Positions 17,064 through 25,477 of a stretch of 64,000 nt of DNA are shown here, one piece after another; position 1 is the first letter of the stretch; every line of letters starts with the position of its first letter. The notes under the pieces are model-generated. The model ran no database searches, was not told the DNA's origin, and was given only the letters and a program-made list of their open reading frames with translations. Made by a program: the position numbers and the translations under genes. This DNA is from Streptomyces sp. NBC_01244. Its GTDB lineage: Bacteria; Actinomycetota; Actinomycetes; Streptomycetales; Streptomycetaceae. The stretch is from assembly GCF_035987325.1 (NCBI RefSeq), contig NZ_CP108488.1:9052001-9116000 (forward strand), written 5' to 3'.

Positions 17064-18590
17064 ATGGGCAGCACGACCGGTCACCGGCGCAGGACGAGCA
17101 CGAAGGCGAAGGCTGTGGGCGGGACGGCGGTGGCAGCGCTGATCGCGGCCGCCGCCTTCGCCTTCACGGGTACGGCCCAGGCCGCCTCGGTCGGCGCGGT
17201 GTACACCAAGTCGAGTTCGTGGAGCGGCGGTTACACCGGCACGTACGTGATCACCAACAACAAGAGCCGCGCACAGACCGGTTGGACCCTGGAGTTCGAC
17301 CTGCCCGCGGGCACGACGGTCGACTCCCTGTGGAACGGCTCGCACACGGTCAGCGGCCGCCGCGTCACCGTGAAGCCGGCGGCGTGGAACAAGGAGCTGG
17401 CCGCGGGAGCCTCCGTCACGATCGGCTTCGTCACGAGCGCGAGCGGCACCCCGGGCAACCCGACGGCCTGCCGGATCAACGGTGCGAAGTGCTCGGCCGA
17501 CCAGGGCCCGACACCCCCGCCGGGCGGCCGCCCCACCACCGCCCCCACCGCTGCCCCTTCCGCCGTGCCGACGCCGGCGCCGACGGCCGGTACGAGCGCT
17601 CCCGCGACGCCCACCCCCACGGGGCAGCCGACCAAGCCCACCCCGCCCACCGCGACGGCCACCGCCACGACCCCGCCCCCGACCGGAAACCCGGCCGGCG
17701 GCGCGCGCTTCGCGCCGTACGTCGACACCTCCCTCCACCCCGCCTACGACCTGGTCGACACGGCGGCCAGGACCGGGGTCAAGGAGTTCCACCTCGCCTT
17801 CATCACCTCCGGCGGCGCCTGCGCCCCGCTCTGGGGCGGGGTCACCGAGCTCGGACACGACAAGGTCGCCGCGCAGATCGGCGCCCTGCGGGCCAAGGGC
17901 GGGGACGTACGCGTCTCCTTCGGCGGCGCCGCCGGGCACGAACTGGCCCTGAACTGCGGCTCCCCGAAGGAACTGGCCGCCGCCTACGGCAAGGTCGTCG
18001 ACCAGTACCGGCTCACCAAGGTCGACTTCGACATCGAGGGCGCGGCCCTGCCCGACACCGCCGCCAACACCCGCCGCGCCCAGGCCATCGCCCTGCTCCA
18101 GGCCGCCCACCCGGGGCTGGACGTGGCCTTCACCCTGCCCGTGATGCCGGAAGGGCTCACACAGCCGGGCGTGGCCCTGTTGGCGGACGCGAAGAAGGCC
18201 GGCGTGCGGATCCACGGCGTCAACATCATGGCCATGGACTACGGCCCCGCCTACAGCGGTGACATGGGCCGGTACGCGATCCAGGCCGCCACGGCCACGC
18301 AGGCGCAGATCAAGGGAGTGCTGGGCCTCTCCGACGCGGCGGCCTGGAAGACCGTCGCCGTCACCCCGATGATCGGCGTCAACGATGTCACGAGCGAGAT
18401 CTTCACCCTCGCCGACGCCACTCAGCTCGTGGACTTCGCGAGCGAGAAGGGAATCGGCAGGCTGGCGATGTGGTCCGCGACCCGCGACCGGCAGTGCCCG
18501 GCCGGAGTCGTGAACTACGCGGACGCGACGTGCAGCTCGATCCTCCAGCAGCCCCTGGCCTTCACGAAGGCCTTCGCGACCCTGCGCTAG
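17064..18590 (+). CDS. Secreted CBM2-GH18 chitinase
   Basis: This 508-residue protein has a signal peptide (basic RRRTSTKAK then a hydrophobic core, cleavage likely after AQA at 40). A family-2 carbohydrate-binding domain follows (about 42-137, with GWTLEFDLP and two Cys at the end). A Pro/Thr linker (about 140-215) leads to a GH18 domain (about 218-508). The catalytic segment is KVDFDIEG with the acid/base Glu at residue 325; the first Asp of the DxxDxDxE pattern is replaced by Thr. It would hydrolyse chitin extracellularly. The TAG stop lies in the CTAG duplicated by the downstream IS, so the product is intact. Downstream regulatory or terminator sequence has been displaced by the IS. Confidence 0.92.
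   Translation: MGSTTGHRRRTSTKAKAVGGTAVAALIAAAAFAFTGTAQAASVGAVYTKSSSWSGGYTGTYVITNNKSRAQTGWTLEFDLPAGTTVDSLWNGSHTVSGRRVTVKPAAWNKELAAGASVTIGFVTSASGTPGNPTACRINGAKCSADQGPTPPPGGRPTTAPTAAPSAVPTPAPTAGTSAPATPTPTGQPTKPTPPTATATATTPPPTGNPAGGARFAPYVDTSLHPAYDLVDTAARTGVKEFHLAFITSGGACAPLWGGVTELGHDKVAAQIGALRAKGGDVRVSFGGAAGHELALNCGSPKELAAAYGKVVDQYRLTKVDFDIEGAALPDTAANTRRAQAIALLQAAHPGLDVAFTLPVMPEGLTQPGVALLADAKKAGVRIHGVNIMAMDYGPAYSGDMGRYAIQAATATQAQIKGVLGLSDAAAWKTVAVTPMIGVNDVTSEIFTLADATQLVDFASEKGIGRLAMWSATRDRQCPAGVVNYADATCSSILQQPLAFTKAFATLR
18587..18590. repeat. CTAG target-site duplication, left copy
   Basis: CTAG directly before the left end of the IS. Its last three bases are the chitinase stop codon. The second copy is at 20033-20036. 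Confidence 0.8.
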
Positions 18591-18607
18591 TAGTGCTTGG
18601 TCAGGTT
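18591..18607 (+). repeat. IS left terminal inverted repeat
   Basis: TAGTGCTTGGTCAGGTT, matching the right end in 16 of 17 positions. The stop codon of the -1 frame transposase extension (18601-18603) lies inside it. Confidence 0.9.
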
Positions 18608-18701
18608 GGTGTGAGGGTGGGTATGTCGCGGTGACAGGTGGGGCAGGCGCCGGCCCAGGTGGCGAGGAGGGTCTGCAGTTCGCGGACGATTCGGTAGAGG
18701 C

Positions 18702-19964
18702 TCAGGCCGGCGCCGTTTCTTTTGGGGCTCTGGCCAGTCGCTGGAGGGTGCAGAAGGCGTGGGCTGCGGAGACGAGGGTGACGTGGTGGTGCCAGCCGTT
18801 CCAGGTGCGGCCCTCGAAGTGGGCAAGTCCCAGGGCCTGTTTCATCTCGCGGTAGTCGTGCTCGATGCGCCAGCGGAGCTTCGCCAGCCGCACGAGTGTG
18901 GTTAGCGGTGTCTCCGCGGGCAGGTTCGAGAACCAGAACTGGACCGGCTCTGCCTGATCGGCAGGCCATTCGGCCAGCAGCCAGCACGCGGGCAGTTCCG
19001 GCCCGTCGATGGCTTTGCGGACCTCGCGGCCGGCGGGCCGGACCCGAAGGGCAACGAATCGCGAGTACATCCGCTTGAAGCCGCTGCGGCCCGTGCCGGG
19101 ACGAGATCCCTCGCGCCATTGCACTGGTCTGGCCGCCTGTTTCCCGGCCTCGATGACGAGGTTCTTCACGCTCCGGGCCGGTTCGGGATACCTTGCCACC
19201 GGCTTGCGTCCGGTGCCGCGGTAGGGCGGAGTGCAGGGCAGCGCGTCGCCGGGCTGGGCGGTCACGGTGGTGGAGATGCCCACCACGTAGTGCAGCCCGC
19301 GTTCCTCCAGGCCGAGACGGAAAGCGGCGGTGTCCCCGTATCCGCCGTCGGCGATCGCGAGGGGGACGTCCAGGCCCCACGACCGTGTCTCGTCGACCAT
19401 GTCCAGGGCCAGCTGCCACTTCTCGACGTGGCCCAGGCCTTCGGGGATGCCGCACTTCGCCCGGCGGGCCGCCTTGACGGGATCGGCCTTCGGCGAGGCG
19501 GGGTCCCAGGTCTCCGGGAGGAACAGCCGCCAGTCGACCGCCGCCGAGGCATGGTCGCCGGCCAGGTGGAGCGAGACCCCTGCCTGGCAGTTGGTGACCT
19601 TGCCCGCGGTGCCGGTGTATTGCCGCGTCACACAAGCCGAGGCATCGCCGTCTTTGAGGAACCCGGTGTCGTCGATGATCAGTGCGGTCGGTTTGATCGC
19701 CGTCTGCATCATCCACGCGAGTCGGGCCCGCACGTGGGCCGGGTTCCATGGGCTGGAGGTGATGAAGTGTGCCAGGGCCTGCCGGTTCCCGTCCTCCCCG
19801 AGCCGGGCGGCCATGGGCTCGACGGACTTGCGTCCGCCATCTGTCAGCAGCCCGCGCAGGTAGACCGACCCCCACCGACGCTGATCCGCCCTCGCGAACG
19901 GTTCGAACACCTCCGCCGCGAAATCCTCCAGATCACACCGGACCGCAGCCAACTCCTCGGGCAT
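18702..19964 (-). CDS. IS701-family transposase, possibly extended by -1 frameshifting
   Basis: This 420-residue DDE transposase shows the IS701/IS4-type first Asp region (ALIIDDTGFLKDG), the second Asp at PLAIADGGYGD and the YREMK signature in RIEHDYREMKQALG. Start is ATG 19964; a GTG immediately upstream is the alternative. The zero-frame product stops at 18702, but the -1 frame stays open to 18601. It encodes about 39 more residues with SLYRIVRELQTLLATW and a CPTCH knuckle, which looks like a normal transposase C-terminus. A heptamer C CCA AAA sits in the zero frame at 18720-18726, exactly where a -1 slip would join the two. A simple one-base deletion is the competing explanation. Confidence 0.85.
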   Translation of the reverse strand: MPEELAAVRCDLEDFAAEVFEPFARADQRRWGSVYLRGLLTDGGRKSVEPMAARLGEDGNRQALAHFITSSPWNPAHVRARLAWMMQTAIKPTALIIDDTGFLKDGDASACVTRQYTGTAGKVTNCQAGVSLHLAGDHASAAVDWRLFLPETWDPASPKADPVKAARRAKCGIPEGLGHVEKWQLALDMVDETRSWGLDVPLAIADGGYGDTAAFRLGLEERGLHYVVGISTTVTAQPGDALPCTPPYRGTGRKPVARYPEPARSVKNLVIEAGKQAARPVQWREGSRPGTGRSGFKRMYSRFVALRVRPAGREVRKAIDGPELPACWLLAEWPADQAEPVQFWFSNLPAETPLTTLVRLAKLRWRIEHDYREMKQALGLAHFEGRTWNGWHHHVTLVSAAHAFCTLQRLARAPKETAPA

Positions 19965-20015
19965 CACACCCGATCAACGGAACAACCGATCATCCGGACA
20001 CGCCACCAACGACTG

Positions 20016-20032
20016 AACCTGACCAAGCCCTA
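20016..20032 (-). repeat. IS right terminal inverted repeat
   Basis: Read leftwards it is TAGGGCTTGGTCAGGTT, 16/17 identical to the left end. A CTAG direct repeat follows at 20033-20036. Confidence 0.9.
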
Positions 20033-20062
20033 CTAGTGCTGTGACCGGAAAGGTTCACCGGG

Positions 20063-22267
20063 TCAGGGGGTTGTGAGGATGACCAGGCGCTGGGTCGCGC
20101 GGGTCATGGCGACGTAGCGGTCGACGGCGCCTTCGATGCCCTCGCCGAAGGTGTCCGGGTCGAGGAGGACGACCAGGTCGAATTCGAGGCCCTTCGACAG
20201 GGCCGGCGTCAGTACGCGGATCCGGGAGCTCGCGGGGAACGCGCCGTCGTCGACGGCAGAGCCGGAGATGACGCAGGCGACCCCGTCGTCCTGGGAGTGG
20301 AGCCAGTCGCCGAGGATCGTGGCGAGGTCGGCGGCGCCGCCGTGCGTGACGGGGATGCCACTGCTGCGGACGGAGGTCGGCACGTTCGCGTCGGGGAGCG
20401 CGGCGCGGATGGCCGGCTCGGCCTCGGCCATGACCTCTTCCGGGGTGCGGTAGTTGACGCTCAGGGAGGCCATGGTGATCCGGTCGAGCCCTGCCCGTTC
20501 GAGCCGCTCCCGCCACGACTCGGTGAACCCGTGCCGGGCCTGCGCGCGGTCCCCGACGATCGTGAAGCTCCGCGACGGGCAGCGGGCCAGCAGCATCTGC
20601 CATTCGGCGTCGGTCAGTTCCTGTGCCTCGTCCACGATGATGTGGGCGAACGGGCCTGCGAGCAGGTCGGGTTCGGCGCCGGGCAGCGCGTCGCCGTCGA
20701 TCAGGGCGTCCTGCAGGTCCCGCCCCCGCAGCATCCCCACCGCGCCCTGACTCTCGTCGATCTCGGTGTCCTGGAGCAACCGGTCGATGACCTCGGACCT
20801 GCGCGCACGCTCGGCGGCGACGGCGGCTTCGTGCCGGCGCTTGCGTACGGAGGCCTCGGGGTCGCCGAGCCGCTGCCGGGCCGCGTCCAGGAACGGCAGG
20901 TCCGCCGCCGTCCAGGCCTGGGCGTCGGCGCGCTGGAGGAGGGCCACGTCATCGGGCCCGAGCCACGGAGCGCACTTGCGCAGGTAGGCGGGCACCGACC
21001 AGAGGTCTCCGACGAGCTCGCCCGCGTCGAGCATCGGCCAGGCACGGTTGAGGGTGGTGATCAGGTCCCGGTCCTGGAGCAGCGAACGGCGGAGCAGGTG
21101 GGGCGGGACGTCGCTGTCGTCCTGGTCCATCAGGATCGTGAGCAGTTCTTCCAGGATCTGATCGCGCGCCTCGTTGTGCGGGGTGCCCGGCTCCACCGCC
21201 TCGAACGCGGCCGCCCAGTCGTCGGCGCCGAGCCAGAGGTCGGACCAGTGGCTGGAGACCGTCATCCCCTTGGTCGGCGGCTCCTCGTAGATGCGCACCG
21301 CCGCCTCGACCGCCTTCACCAGGTCGGCGGACGATTTGAGGAGGGCCACGCGCGGGTCGGCCTCCACCGCCGCGCCGGCACCTTCGTCGACGAGGTCGCG
21401 CAGGGTGCAGGTCTGCACGCCCTCCTCGCCGAGGCTGGGCAGCACGTCCGAGACGTAGGCCAGGTAGGGCCGGCTCGGACCGACGAACAGCACGCCGCCG
21501 CGACGGTGTCCCAGCCGGGGGTCGGAGTACAGCAGGTGGGCGGTGCGGTGCAGGGCGACGACGGTCTTGCCCGTACCCGGACCGCCGTCCACGACGAGGG
21601 CGCCCCGGGATCCGGCCCGGATGATGGCGTCCTGGTCGGTCTGGATGGTGGCGAGCACGTCGCGCATCCGCTCCGACCGGTTGCCGCCCAGGCTGGCGAT
21701 GAACGCGGACTGGTCGTCGAGCGCGGCGCGCCCTTCGAGCCCGTCCGCGGAGAACACCTCGTCCCAGTAGTCGCTGATCCGCCCGCGGGTCCAGCGGTAC
21801 CTGCGACGGCTCGCCAGGCCCATCGGGACGGCGTGCGTCGCCGCGAAGAAGGGCTCGGCCGCGGGGGAGCGCCAGTCCAGCAGCAGCCGGTTGCCCGCGC
21901 TGTCGGTGAGGCCGAGGCGTCCGATGTACACGGGCGCGGAGCCGTCGGCGGGGACGATGTGCCCCAGGCACAGGTCCAGCCCGAAGCGGCGCAACGTGCG
22001 CAGCCGGCTGGTCAGGCGGTGGATCTCCGTGTCGCGGTCCATCGCCTCGCGGCCGACGCCGCCGGGCGCCTTGCGCGTGGCCTCCAGCCGGTCGGACAGT
22101 TCGGCGATCGTCTGCTCCAGGCAGTGCGAGACGGCCGCGAAGTGCCGTTCGTCGCCGTCGATCAGCGCCGGGTCGGCCTTGGGGGAGAGGTGGTCGGGAA
22201 GTTCGAACGCACTGGTGGCGGTCGTCGCCGCCGACTCGACGGAACCGTGTGATCCAAGAGCTGACAT
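20063..22267 (-). CDS. helR: HelR-type RNA polymerase-recycling ATPase (rifamycin resistance)
   Basis: This 734-residue UvrD/HelD-like protein carries the N-terminal HelD region that reaches into RNA polymerase channels and GRLGLTDSAGNRLLLDWRSP. Walker A is GGPGTGKT (residues 228-235), followed by VVALHRTAHLLY. Walker B is HIIVDEAQELTDAEW, and late helicase motifs include VNYRTPEEV and YVAMTRATQRLVIL. HelD proteins free RNA polymerase from DNA; the actinomycete HelR subgroup also displaces rifamycins. The HelR rather than plain HelD assignment is supported by the RAE palindrome upstream. The ATG at 22267 was chosen over a GTG 12 nt earlier. No rif-inactivating enzyme lies nearby. Confidence 0.88.
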   Translation of the reverse strand: MSALGSHGSVESAATTATSAFELPDHLSPKADPALIDGDERHFAAVSHCLEQTIAELSDRLEATRKAPGGVGREAMDRDTEIHRLTSRLRTLRRFGLDLCLGHIVPADGSAPVYIGRLGLTDSAGNRLLLDWRSPAAEPFFAATHAVPMGLASRRRYRWTRGRISDYWDEVFSADGLEGRAALDDQSAFIASLGGNRSERMRDVLATIQTDQDAIIRAGSRGALVVDGGPGTGKTVVALHRTAHLLYSDPRLGHRRGGVLFVGPSRPYLAYVSDVLPSLGEEGVQTCTLRDLVDEGAGAAVEADPRVALLKSSADLVKAVEAAVRIYEEPPTKGMTVSSHWSDLWLGADDWAAAFEAVEPGTPHNEARDQILEELLTILMDQDDSDVPPHLLRRSLLQDRDLITTLNRAWPMLDAGELVGDLWSVPAYLRKCAPWLGPDDVALLQRADAQAWTAADLPFLDAARQRLGDPEASVRKRRHEAAVAAERARRSEVIDRLLQDTEIDESQGAVGMLRGRDLQDALIDGDALPGAEPDLLAGPFAHIIVDEAQELTDAEWQMLLARCPSRSFTIVGDRAQARHGFTESWRERLERAGLDRITMASLSVNYRTPEEVMAEAEPAIRAALPDANVPTSVRSSGIPVTHGGAADLATILGDWLHSQDDGVACVISGSAVDDGAFPASSRIRVLTPALSKGLEFDLVVLLDPDTFGEGIEGAVDRYVAMTRATQRLVILTTP

Positions 22268-22340
22268 ATCAGCACGCACTGAGTGAATCTCCCATTTTTC
22301 GGCAAGTTCTGGCCTAGGTCCGCGATTTTGCCCCAGCCGG

Positions 22341-22360
22341 GGGGCCTTGCCGCAAGCCCC
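22341..22360 (-). promoter_or_regulatory. Rifamycin-associated element (RAE) palindrome
   Basis: On the minus strand GGGGCTTGCGGCAAGGCCCC, an inverted repeat around CTTGCGGCAAG, ends about 75 nt before the helR start. It matches the RAE known upstream of rifamycin-inactivating enzymes and helR genes in actinomycetes. An AT-rich ACATATAG lies just upstream of it (about 22370-22378) and may be the -10 region. A small GGAGT-GCGT-ACTCC hairpin lies at 22389-22402. Confidence 0.8.
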
Positions 22361-22486
22361 CCAGTGCGCTATATGTTGTAAGTGGCAAGGAGTGCGTACT
22401 CCTCCTCGCCTCCCGCTCGTCTTCTCTTCGCCCCTCCTCCACCGGCCCGCTGAGGCCTGGTGGGGACGGCTGGCTACAGTACGGCC

Positions 22487-23527
22487 ATGACTTTCGAGGC
22501 CGTACCCCTTCACCTCACGAAGCCGGCACCGGCCCACGTGGTGGCCGTACTCGCCTTCGACGGAATGGCGCCCTTCGAACTGGGCGTGGTGGTCGAGGTG
22601 TTCGGCCTCGCCCGCCCCGAGCTGGGGGACCTGCCCTGGTACGAGCTGCGGGTCTGCTCGGCGGAACCCGGCCGGGACCTGCGCGTGGTGGGCGGGTTCA
22701 CGCTCCGCGCCGAACACGGGCTCGACGTGCTCTCCGCCGCGGACACCGTGATCATCCCCGGAGTCTCCCCGGCGGGTGGCACCATCGCGCCGGCGCTCGT
22801 CGAGGCCCTCCTCAAGGCCCATGCGCGGGGGGCGCGCCTGGTGTCCATCTGCTCGGGCGCCTTCGCGCTCGCCGCGACCGGTCTCCTCGACGGCTGCCGG
22901 GCCACCACCCACTGGCGCTACGCCCGCACCCTCGCCGAGCGTCATCCCGCGGTCGAGGTCGACGCCGACGTCCTCTACGTCGACAACGGCGACGTACTGA
23001 CCAGCGCGGGCAGCGCCGCCGGCATCGACCTCTGCCTCTACCTGGTCCGCGCCGACCACGGCGCCGCCGTCGCCAACACCGTGGCCCGGCGCTTCGTCGT
23101 CCCACCCCACCGCGAGGGCGGGCAGGCCCAGTTCATCGAGGCGGCCATCGGGGAGATAGGCCCCGACGGCGCCGACGACGGGATCTCCCGGAGCATGGCC
23201 TGGGCCCTTCAGCGGCTGTACGGCCCGCTCTCGGTCCCGGCCCTGGCCCGCGCGGCGAACATGTCGGAGCGTTCCTTCCTCCGCCACTTCACCCGTCGCA
23301 ACGGTGTGAGCCCGATCCGCTGGGTGGTCTCCCAGCGGATCGCGGCGAGCCTGCCGCTGCTGGAGTCGGGCGAGGGGACGGTGGACGAGGTGGCCGCGGC
23401 GGTCGGCTTCGACTCCACCGCGACCTACCGCCACCACTTCACCCGGCAGATGCGGACGACGCCGACGGCCTACCGGAAGGCCTTCGTCAGGGTCACCGCA
23501 GTCGCCGCACCCCTGGCGGGATCTTGA
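22487..23527 (+). CDS. GlxA-type AraC regulator with DJ-1/PfpI domain
   Basis: This 346-residue protein has an N-terminal DJ-1/PfpI (glutamine amidotransferase-like) domain: VVAVLAFDGMAPFELGVVVEVFG, split as VVAVLAFDGM and FELGVVVEVFG, then LVSICSGAFALAATGLLDG with the nucleophile-elbow Cys. The C-terminal AraC double HTH (about residues 235-335) contains RAANMSERSFLRHFTRR and AAVGFDSTATYRHHF. Such proteins act as cytoplasmic DNA-binding regulators of unknown ligand. ATG 22487 is preferred over an in-frame earlier GTG/ATG at 22460. It lies 124 bp before a rhodanese gene, a pairing often seen, so the rhodanese is a likely target. Confidence 0.85.
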   Translation: MTFEAVPLHLTKPAPAHVVAVLAFDGMAPFELGVVVEVFGLARPELGDLPWYELRVCSAEPGRDLRVVGGFTLRAEHGLDVLSAADTVIIPGVSPAGGTIAPALVEALLKAHARGARLVSICSGAFALAATGLLDGCRATTHWRYARTLAERHPAVEVDADVLYVDNGDVLTSAGSAAGIDLCLYLVRADHGAAVANTVARRFVVPPHREGGQAQFIEAAIGEIGPDGADDGISRSMAWALQRLYGPLSVPALARAANMSERSFLRHFTRRNGVSPIRWVVSQRIAASLPLLESGEGTVDEVAAAVGFDSTATYRHHFTRQMRTTPTAYRKAFVRVTAVAAPLAGS

Positions 23528-23650
23528 TGAGTGGAGGCGTTTACGCCACTCGTCGCGGGGGTGGCGGGAACAGAGGATGGAGTCATCGCCGCAAGGGAGT
23601 CCACCCGGCCGGCGAGCCCCCGCACTCTGCCCCGTACAAGGAGTTCCCCG

Positions 23651-24163
23651 ATGTCCGCGACCCTCTCGTCCACCGTTTCCGCCACCCTCGCCACCGCTGA
23701 GCTCACCAGCGCGGTCCTCTCCGTCCCGGCCGCCGCTCCGGCCGTCGCGGCGGCCCACTACGCCGCCAGGCTCGCCTTCGAGGCGGACGTCTCGGACGTA
23801 CGGGCCGACCTGCTCTCCGGTGTCCCGGGTCTGGTGGTGGTCGACTCCCGCAGCGAGGCAGCCTGGGACCAGGGCCACATTCCGGGGGCGCTGCACCTTC
23901 CCACGGCGCGGATCGCGGAGCTGGCGCCCTCGCTGATCGACCCGGCGCTGACGGTGGTCACCTACTGCTGGGGCCCCGGCTGCAACGGCGCCACGCGTGC
24001 GGCCCTCGCCTTCGCCCGGCTCGGCTACCAGGTGAAGGAAATGCTCGGCGGGTTCGAGTACTGGGTCCGCGAGGGCTTCGCCTTCGAGACGGCCCAGGGC
24101 ACCGACCAGCGCGCGATCGACGATCTGACCGCCCCGCGCTCGGGCATCTCCTGCGCCTGCTGA
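23651..24163 (+). CDS. Single-domain rhodanese-like sulfurtransferase
   Basis: This 170-residue protein has a rhodanese domain at about residues 50-155: DSRSEAAWDQGHIPGALHLP and the active-site loop YCWGPGCNGAT, where the first Cys is the expected persulfide carrier. The loop is longer than the usual six residues (C-W-G-P-G-C-N-G-A). The first 45 residues are Ala/Thr-rich and may be disordered. It ends SCAC, so extra thiols are available. It probably handles sulfane sulfur or thiol stress in the cytoplasm. The upstream GlxA-like regulator is a probable partner. Confidence 0.85.
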   Translation: MSATLSSTVSATLATAELTSAVLSVPAAAPAVAAAHYAARLAFEADVSDVRADLLSGVPGLVVVDSRSEAAWDQGHIPGALHLPTARIAELAPSLIDPALTVVTYCWGPGCNGATRAALAFARLGYQVKEMLGGFEYWVREGFAFETAQGTDQRAIDDLTAPRSGISCAC

Positions 24164-24201
24164 ACGCCGTAGGGTCGCGCGAGGGTCTCCTGCACTCAGA
24201 A

Positions 24202-24235
24202 CGCCAGGGCGCTCGGACCGCCAGGGCGCTCGGAC
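24202..24235 (+). repeat. 17-bp direct tandem duplication
   Basis: Two perfect adjacent copies of CGCCAGGGCGCTCGGAC (24202-24218, 24219-24235) in the 100-bp gap between the convergent rhodanese and methyltransferase genes. Confidence 0.85.
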
Positions 24236-24263
24236 CGCCGGGACCCGAAGGCCGCCGGCCCCC

Positions 24264-25097
24264 TCAGACCGCCAGCGCCGTCGTGATCACCAGGGGAGGC
24301 CTGGCCCGCTCCGCCGACCAGGTGCGGCCGGCGGCGAGGTCCGCGTCGACGAGGCCGGGGAGGCCCAGGGCCTCCTCCACCGTCGGGCGGTGCTGGACGA
24401 GGAGGGTGAATCCGGCCCGCTCCAGCAGGGCCGGGTAGAAGTCCACGGGCCACGCGTGGTTGGGCATCACCTGCCAGCTGCCGTCCGTGCGCCGGAGCCG
24501 TACGGGCAGCTCGTCGCCCGGGGCGTACTGCCCACCCGGGTCACCGATGCTCAGCGAGGCGTACTCCGTCCCGCTGCACGCGGGATCGGTGGCCAGCAGG
24601 ACGAACGGGCCGCCGGGCCGCATGATCCGGCGGATCTCCCGGAACACCGCGAGCACCGCTTCCTCGGTGGGCAGCGAAGCCAGGACGTGGTTGCACATCA
24701 CGGCGTCGGCGCCGCCGTCCGCCAGGCAGGCCGCGCGCCCGTCCGTGACCAGGTGGAATTCGGCGACCGCCGTCCCGGCGCCGCGGGCCAGCGCGAGCAT
24801 CTCGGGGGAGGTGTCCACGGCCAGCACCTTCGCTCCGAGCAGCCGGGCCGCGTGGTCGGCGACCTTGCCCGGCCCGCATCCGTAGTCCACCAGGACGGAT
24901 CCGCTGCCGACCCACCGGGCCAGGGCCCGGAACACGAAGGGGTAGCCGAGCAGCCAGTCCGTGGCCGCCTCCACGGCGGCGAAGGCCTGCGCGCCCTCCG
25001 GCCCGGACCAGGCGACGGGATCCTGCCCGCCGCCGTGGTCCGTGCCGCCCGTTCCGGCTCGCGCGGCTCGTCCGGTTCCCTCTGGCCAGTCGCTCAC
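24264..25097 (-). CDS. Class I SAM-dependent methyltransferase
   Basis: This 277-residue protein has motif I VLVDYGCGPGKVADHAA, motif II/post-I VLAVDTSPEML and the later ADAVMCNHVLASLPTEE, a typical methyltransf_11 pattern. The C-terminal half has lid elements (SWQVMPNHAWPVDFYPALL). The substrate is unknown. GTG 25097 is chosen because GGGAACC lies just upstream; another GTG at 25106 overlaps the ArsR stop. It is third in a leftward operon after the SRPBCC and ArsR genes, so it is probably controlled by that repressor. Confidence 0.8.
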   Translation of the reverse strand: MSDWPEGTGRAARAGTGGTDHGGGQDPVAWSGPEGAQAFAAVEAATDWLLGYPFVFRALARWVGSGSVLVDYGCGPGKVADHAARLLGAKVLAVDTSPEMLALARGAGTAVAEFHLVTDGRAACLADGGADAVMCNHVLASLPTEEAVLAVFREIRRIMRPGGPFVLLATDPACSGTEYASLSIGDPGGQYAPGDELPVRLRRTDGSWQVMPNHAWPVDFYPALLERAGFTLLVQHRPTVEEALGLPGLVDADLAAGRTWSAERARPPLVITTALAV

Positions 25098-25105
25098 GGT
25101 TCCCA

Positions 25106-25477
25106 CTATCGGGCCGTGGGGGCCTGGCCCGCATCCCGTTCCGCCGCCTCGGCGATCCGTTTGACGGCCGCCAGCCGTCGGTCCCAGTCGGCCGCGAGGG
25201 TGGCCATCCACCTGGCCGTCGCGTCCAGGGCCGCGGGCCGCACGGTGTAGCGGACCTCGCGTCCGGCCCGGCTGCCGGAGACCAGCCCGGCGGCGTCCAG
25301 GACGGCGAGGTGCTTGACCACCGCCTGCCGGGAGACGGGCAGCCCCTCGGCCAGGGTGGTCGCGCTGACCTCGCCGTGAGCGGCGAGCAGGCCGAGCAGC
25401 TTGCGCCGGGTCGGGTCGGCCAGCGCGACGAGGACGTGGTCGACCGCCTCTTCGGCGCCGGGGAGGTCCCCGCTCAC
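25106..25477 (-). CDS. ArsR-family winged-helix repressor
   Basis: This 123-residue protein has a classic ArsR/SmtB-like HTH: ALADPTRRKLLGLLAAHGEVSATTLAEGL (in parts ADPTRRKLLGLL and VSATTLAEGLPVSRQAVVKH), then LDAAGLVSGSRAGREVRYTV for the wing. No metal-binding CxC motif is visible, so it is the non-metal subtype often paired with SRPBCC proteins. The GTG start overlaps the stop of the SRPBCC gene (GTGA). It probably represses its own operon by binding the inverted repeats at 25957-26017. Confidence 0.9.
   Translation of the reverse strand: MSGDLPGAEEAVDHVLVALADPTRRKLLGLLAAHGEVSATTLAEGLPVSRQAVVKHLAVLDAAGLVSGSRAGREVRYTVRPAALDATARWMATLAADWDRRLAAVKRIAEAAERDAGQAPTAR

Larger units (their letters stand above)
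18591..20032 (-). mobile_element. IS701-family insertion sequence, 1442 bp
   Basis: The ends are 17-bp terminal inverted repeats, TAGTGCTTGGTCAGGTT (18591-18607) and the complement of TAGGGCTTGGTCAGGTT (20016-20032), with one mismatch. They are flanked by the 4-bp direct repeat CTAG on both sides (18587-18590, 20033-20036), the usual IS701 target. A single leftward transposase gene fills the element. Intact ends, near-identical TIRs and an exact target duplication suggest a recent insertion. The element separates the chitinase from helR but interrupts neither coding sequence. Confidence 0.92.

Noticed and set aside
20063..23896. Very long leftward reading frame (about 1277 codons) running from helR through the AraC regulator
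   Set aside because: Only the part below 22267 matches a protein family. Above it the frame is antisense to the AraC regulator and rhodanese and has Arg/Gly-rich shadow composition.
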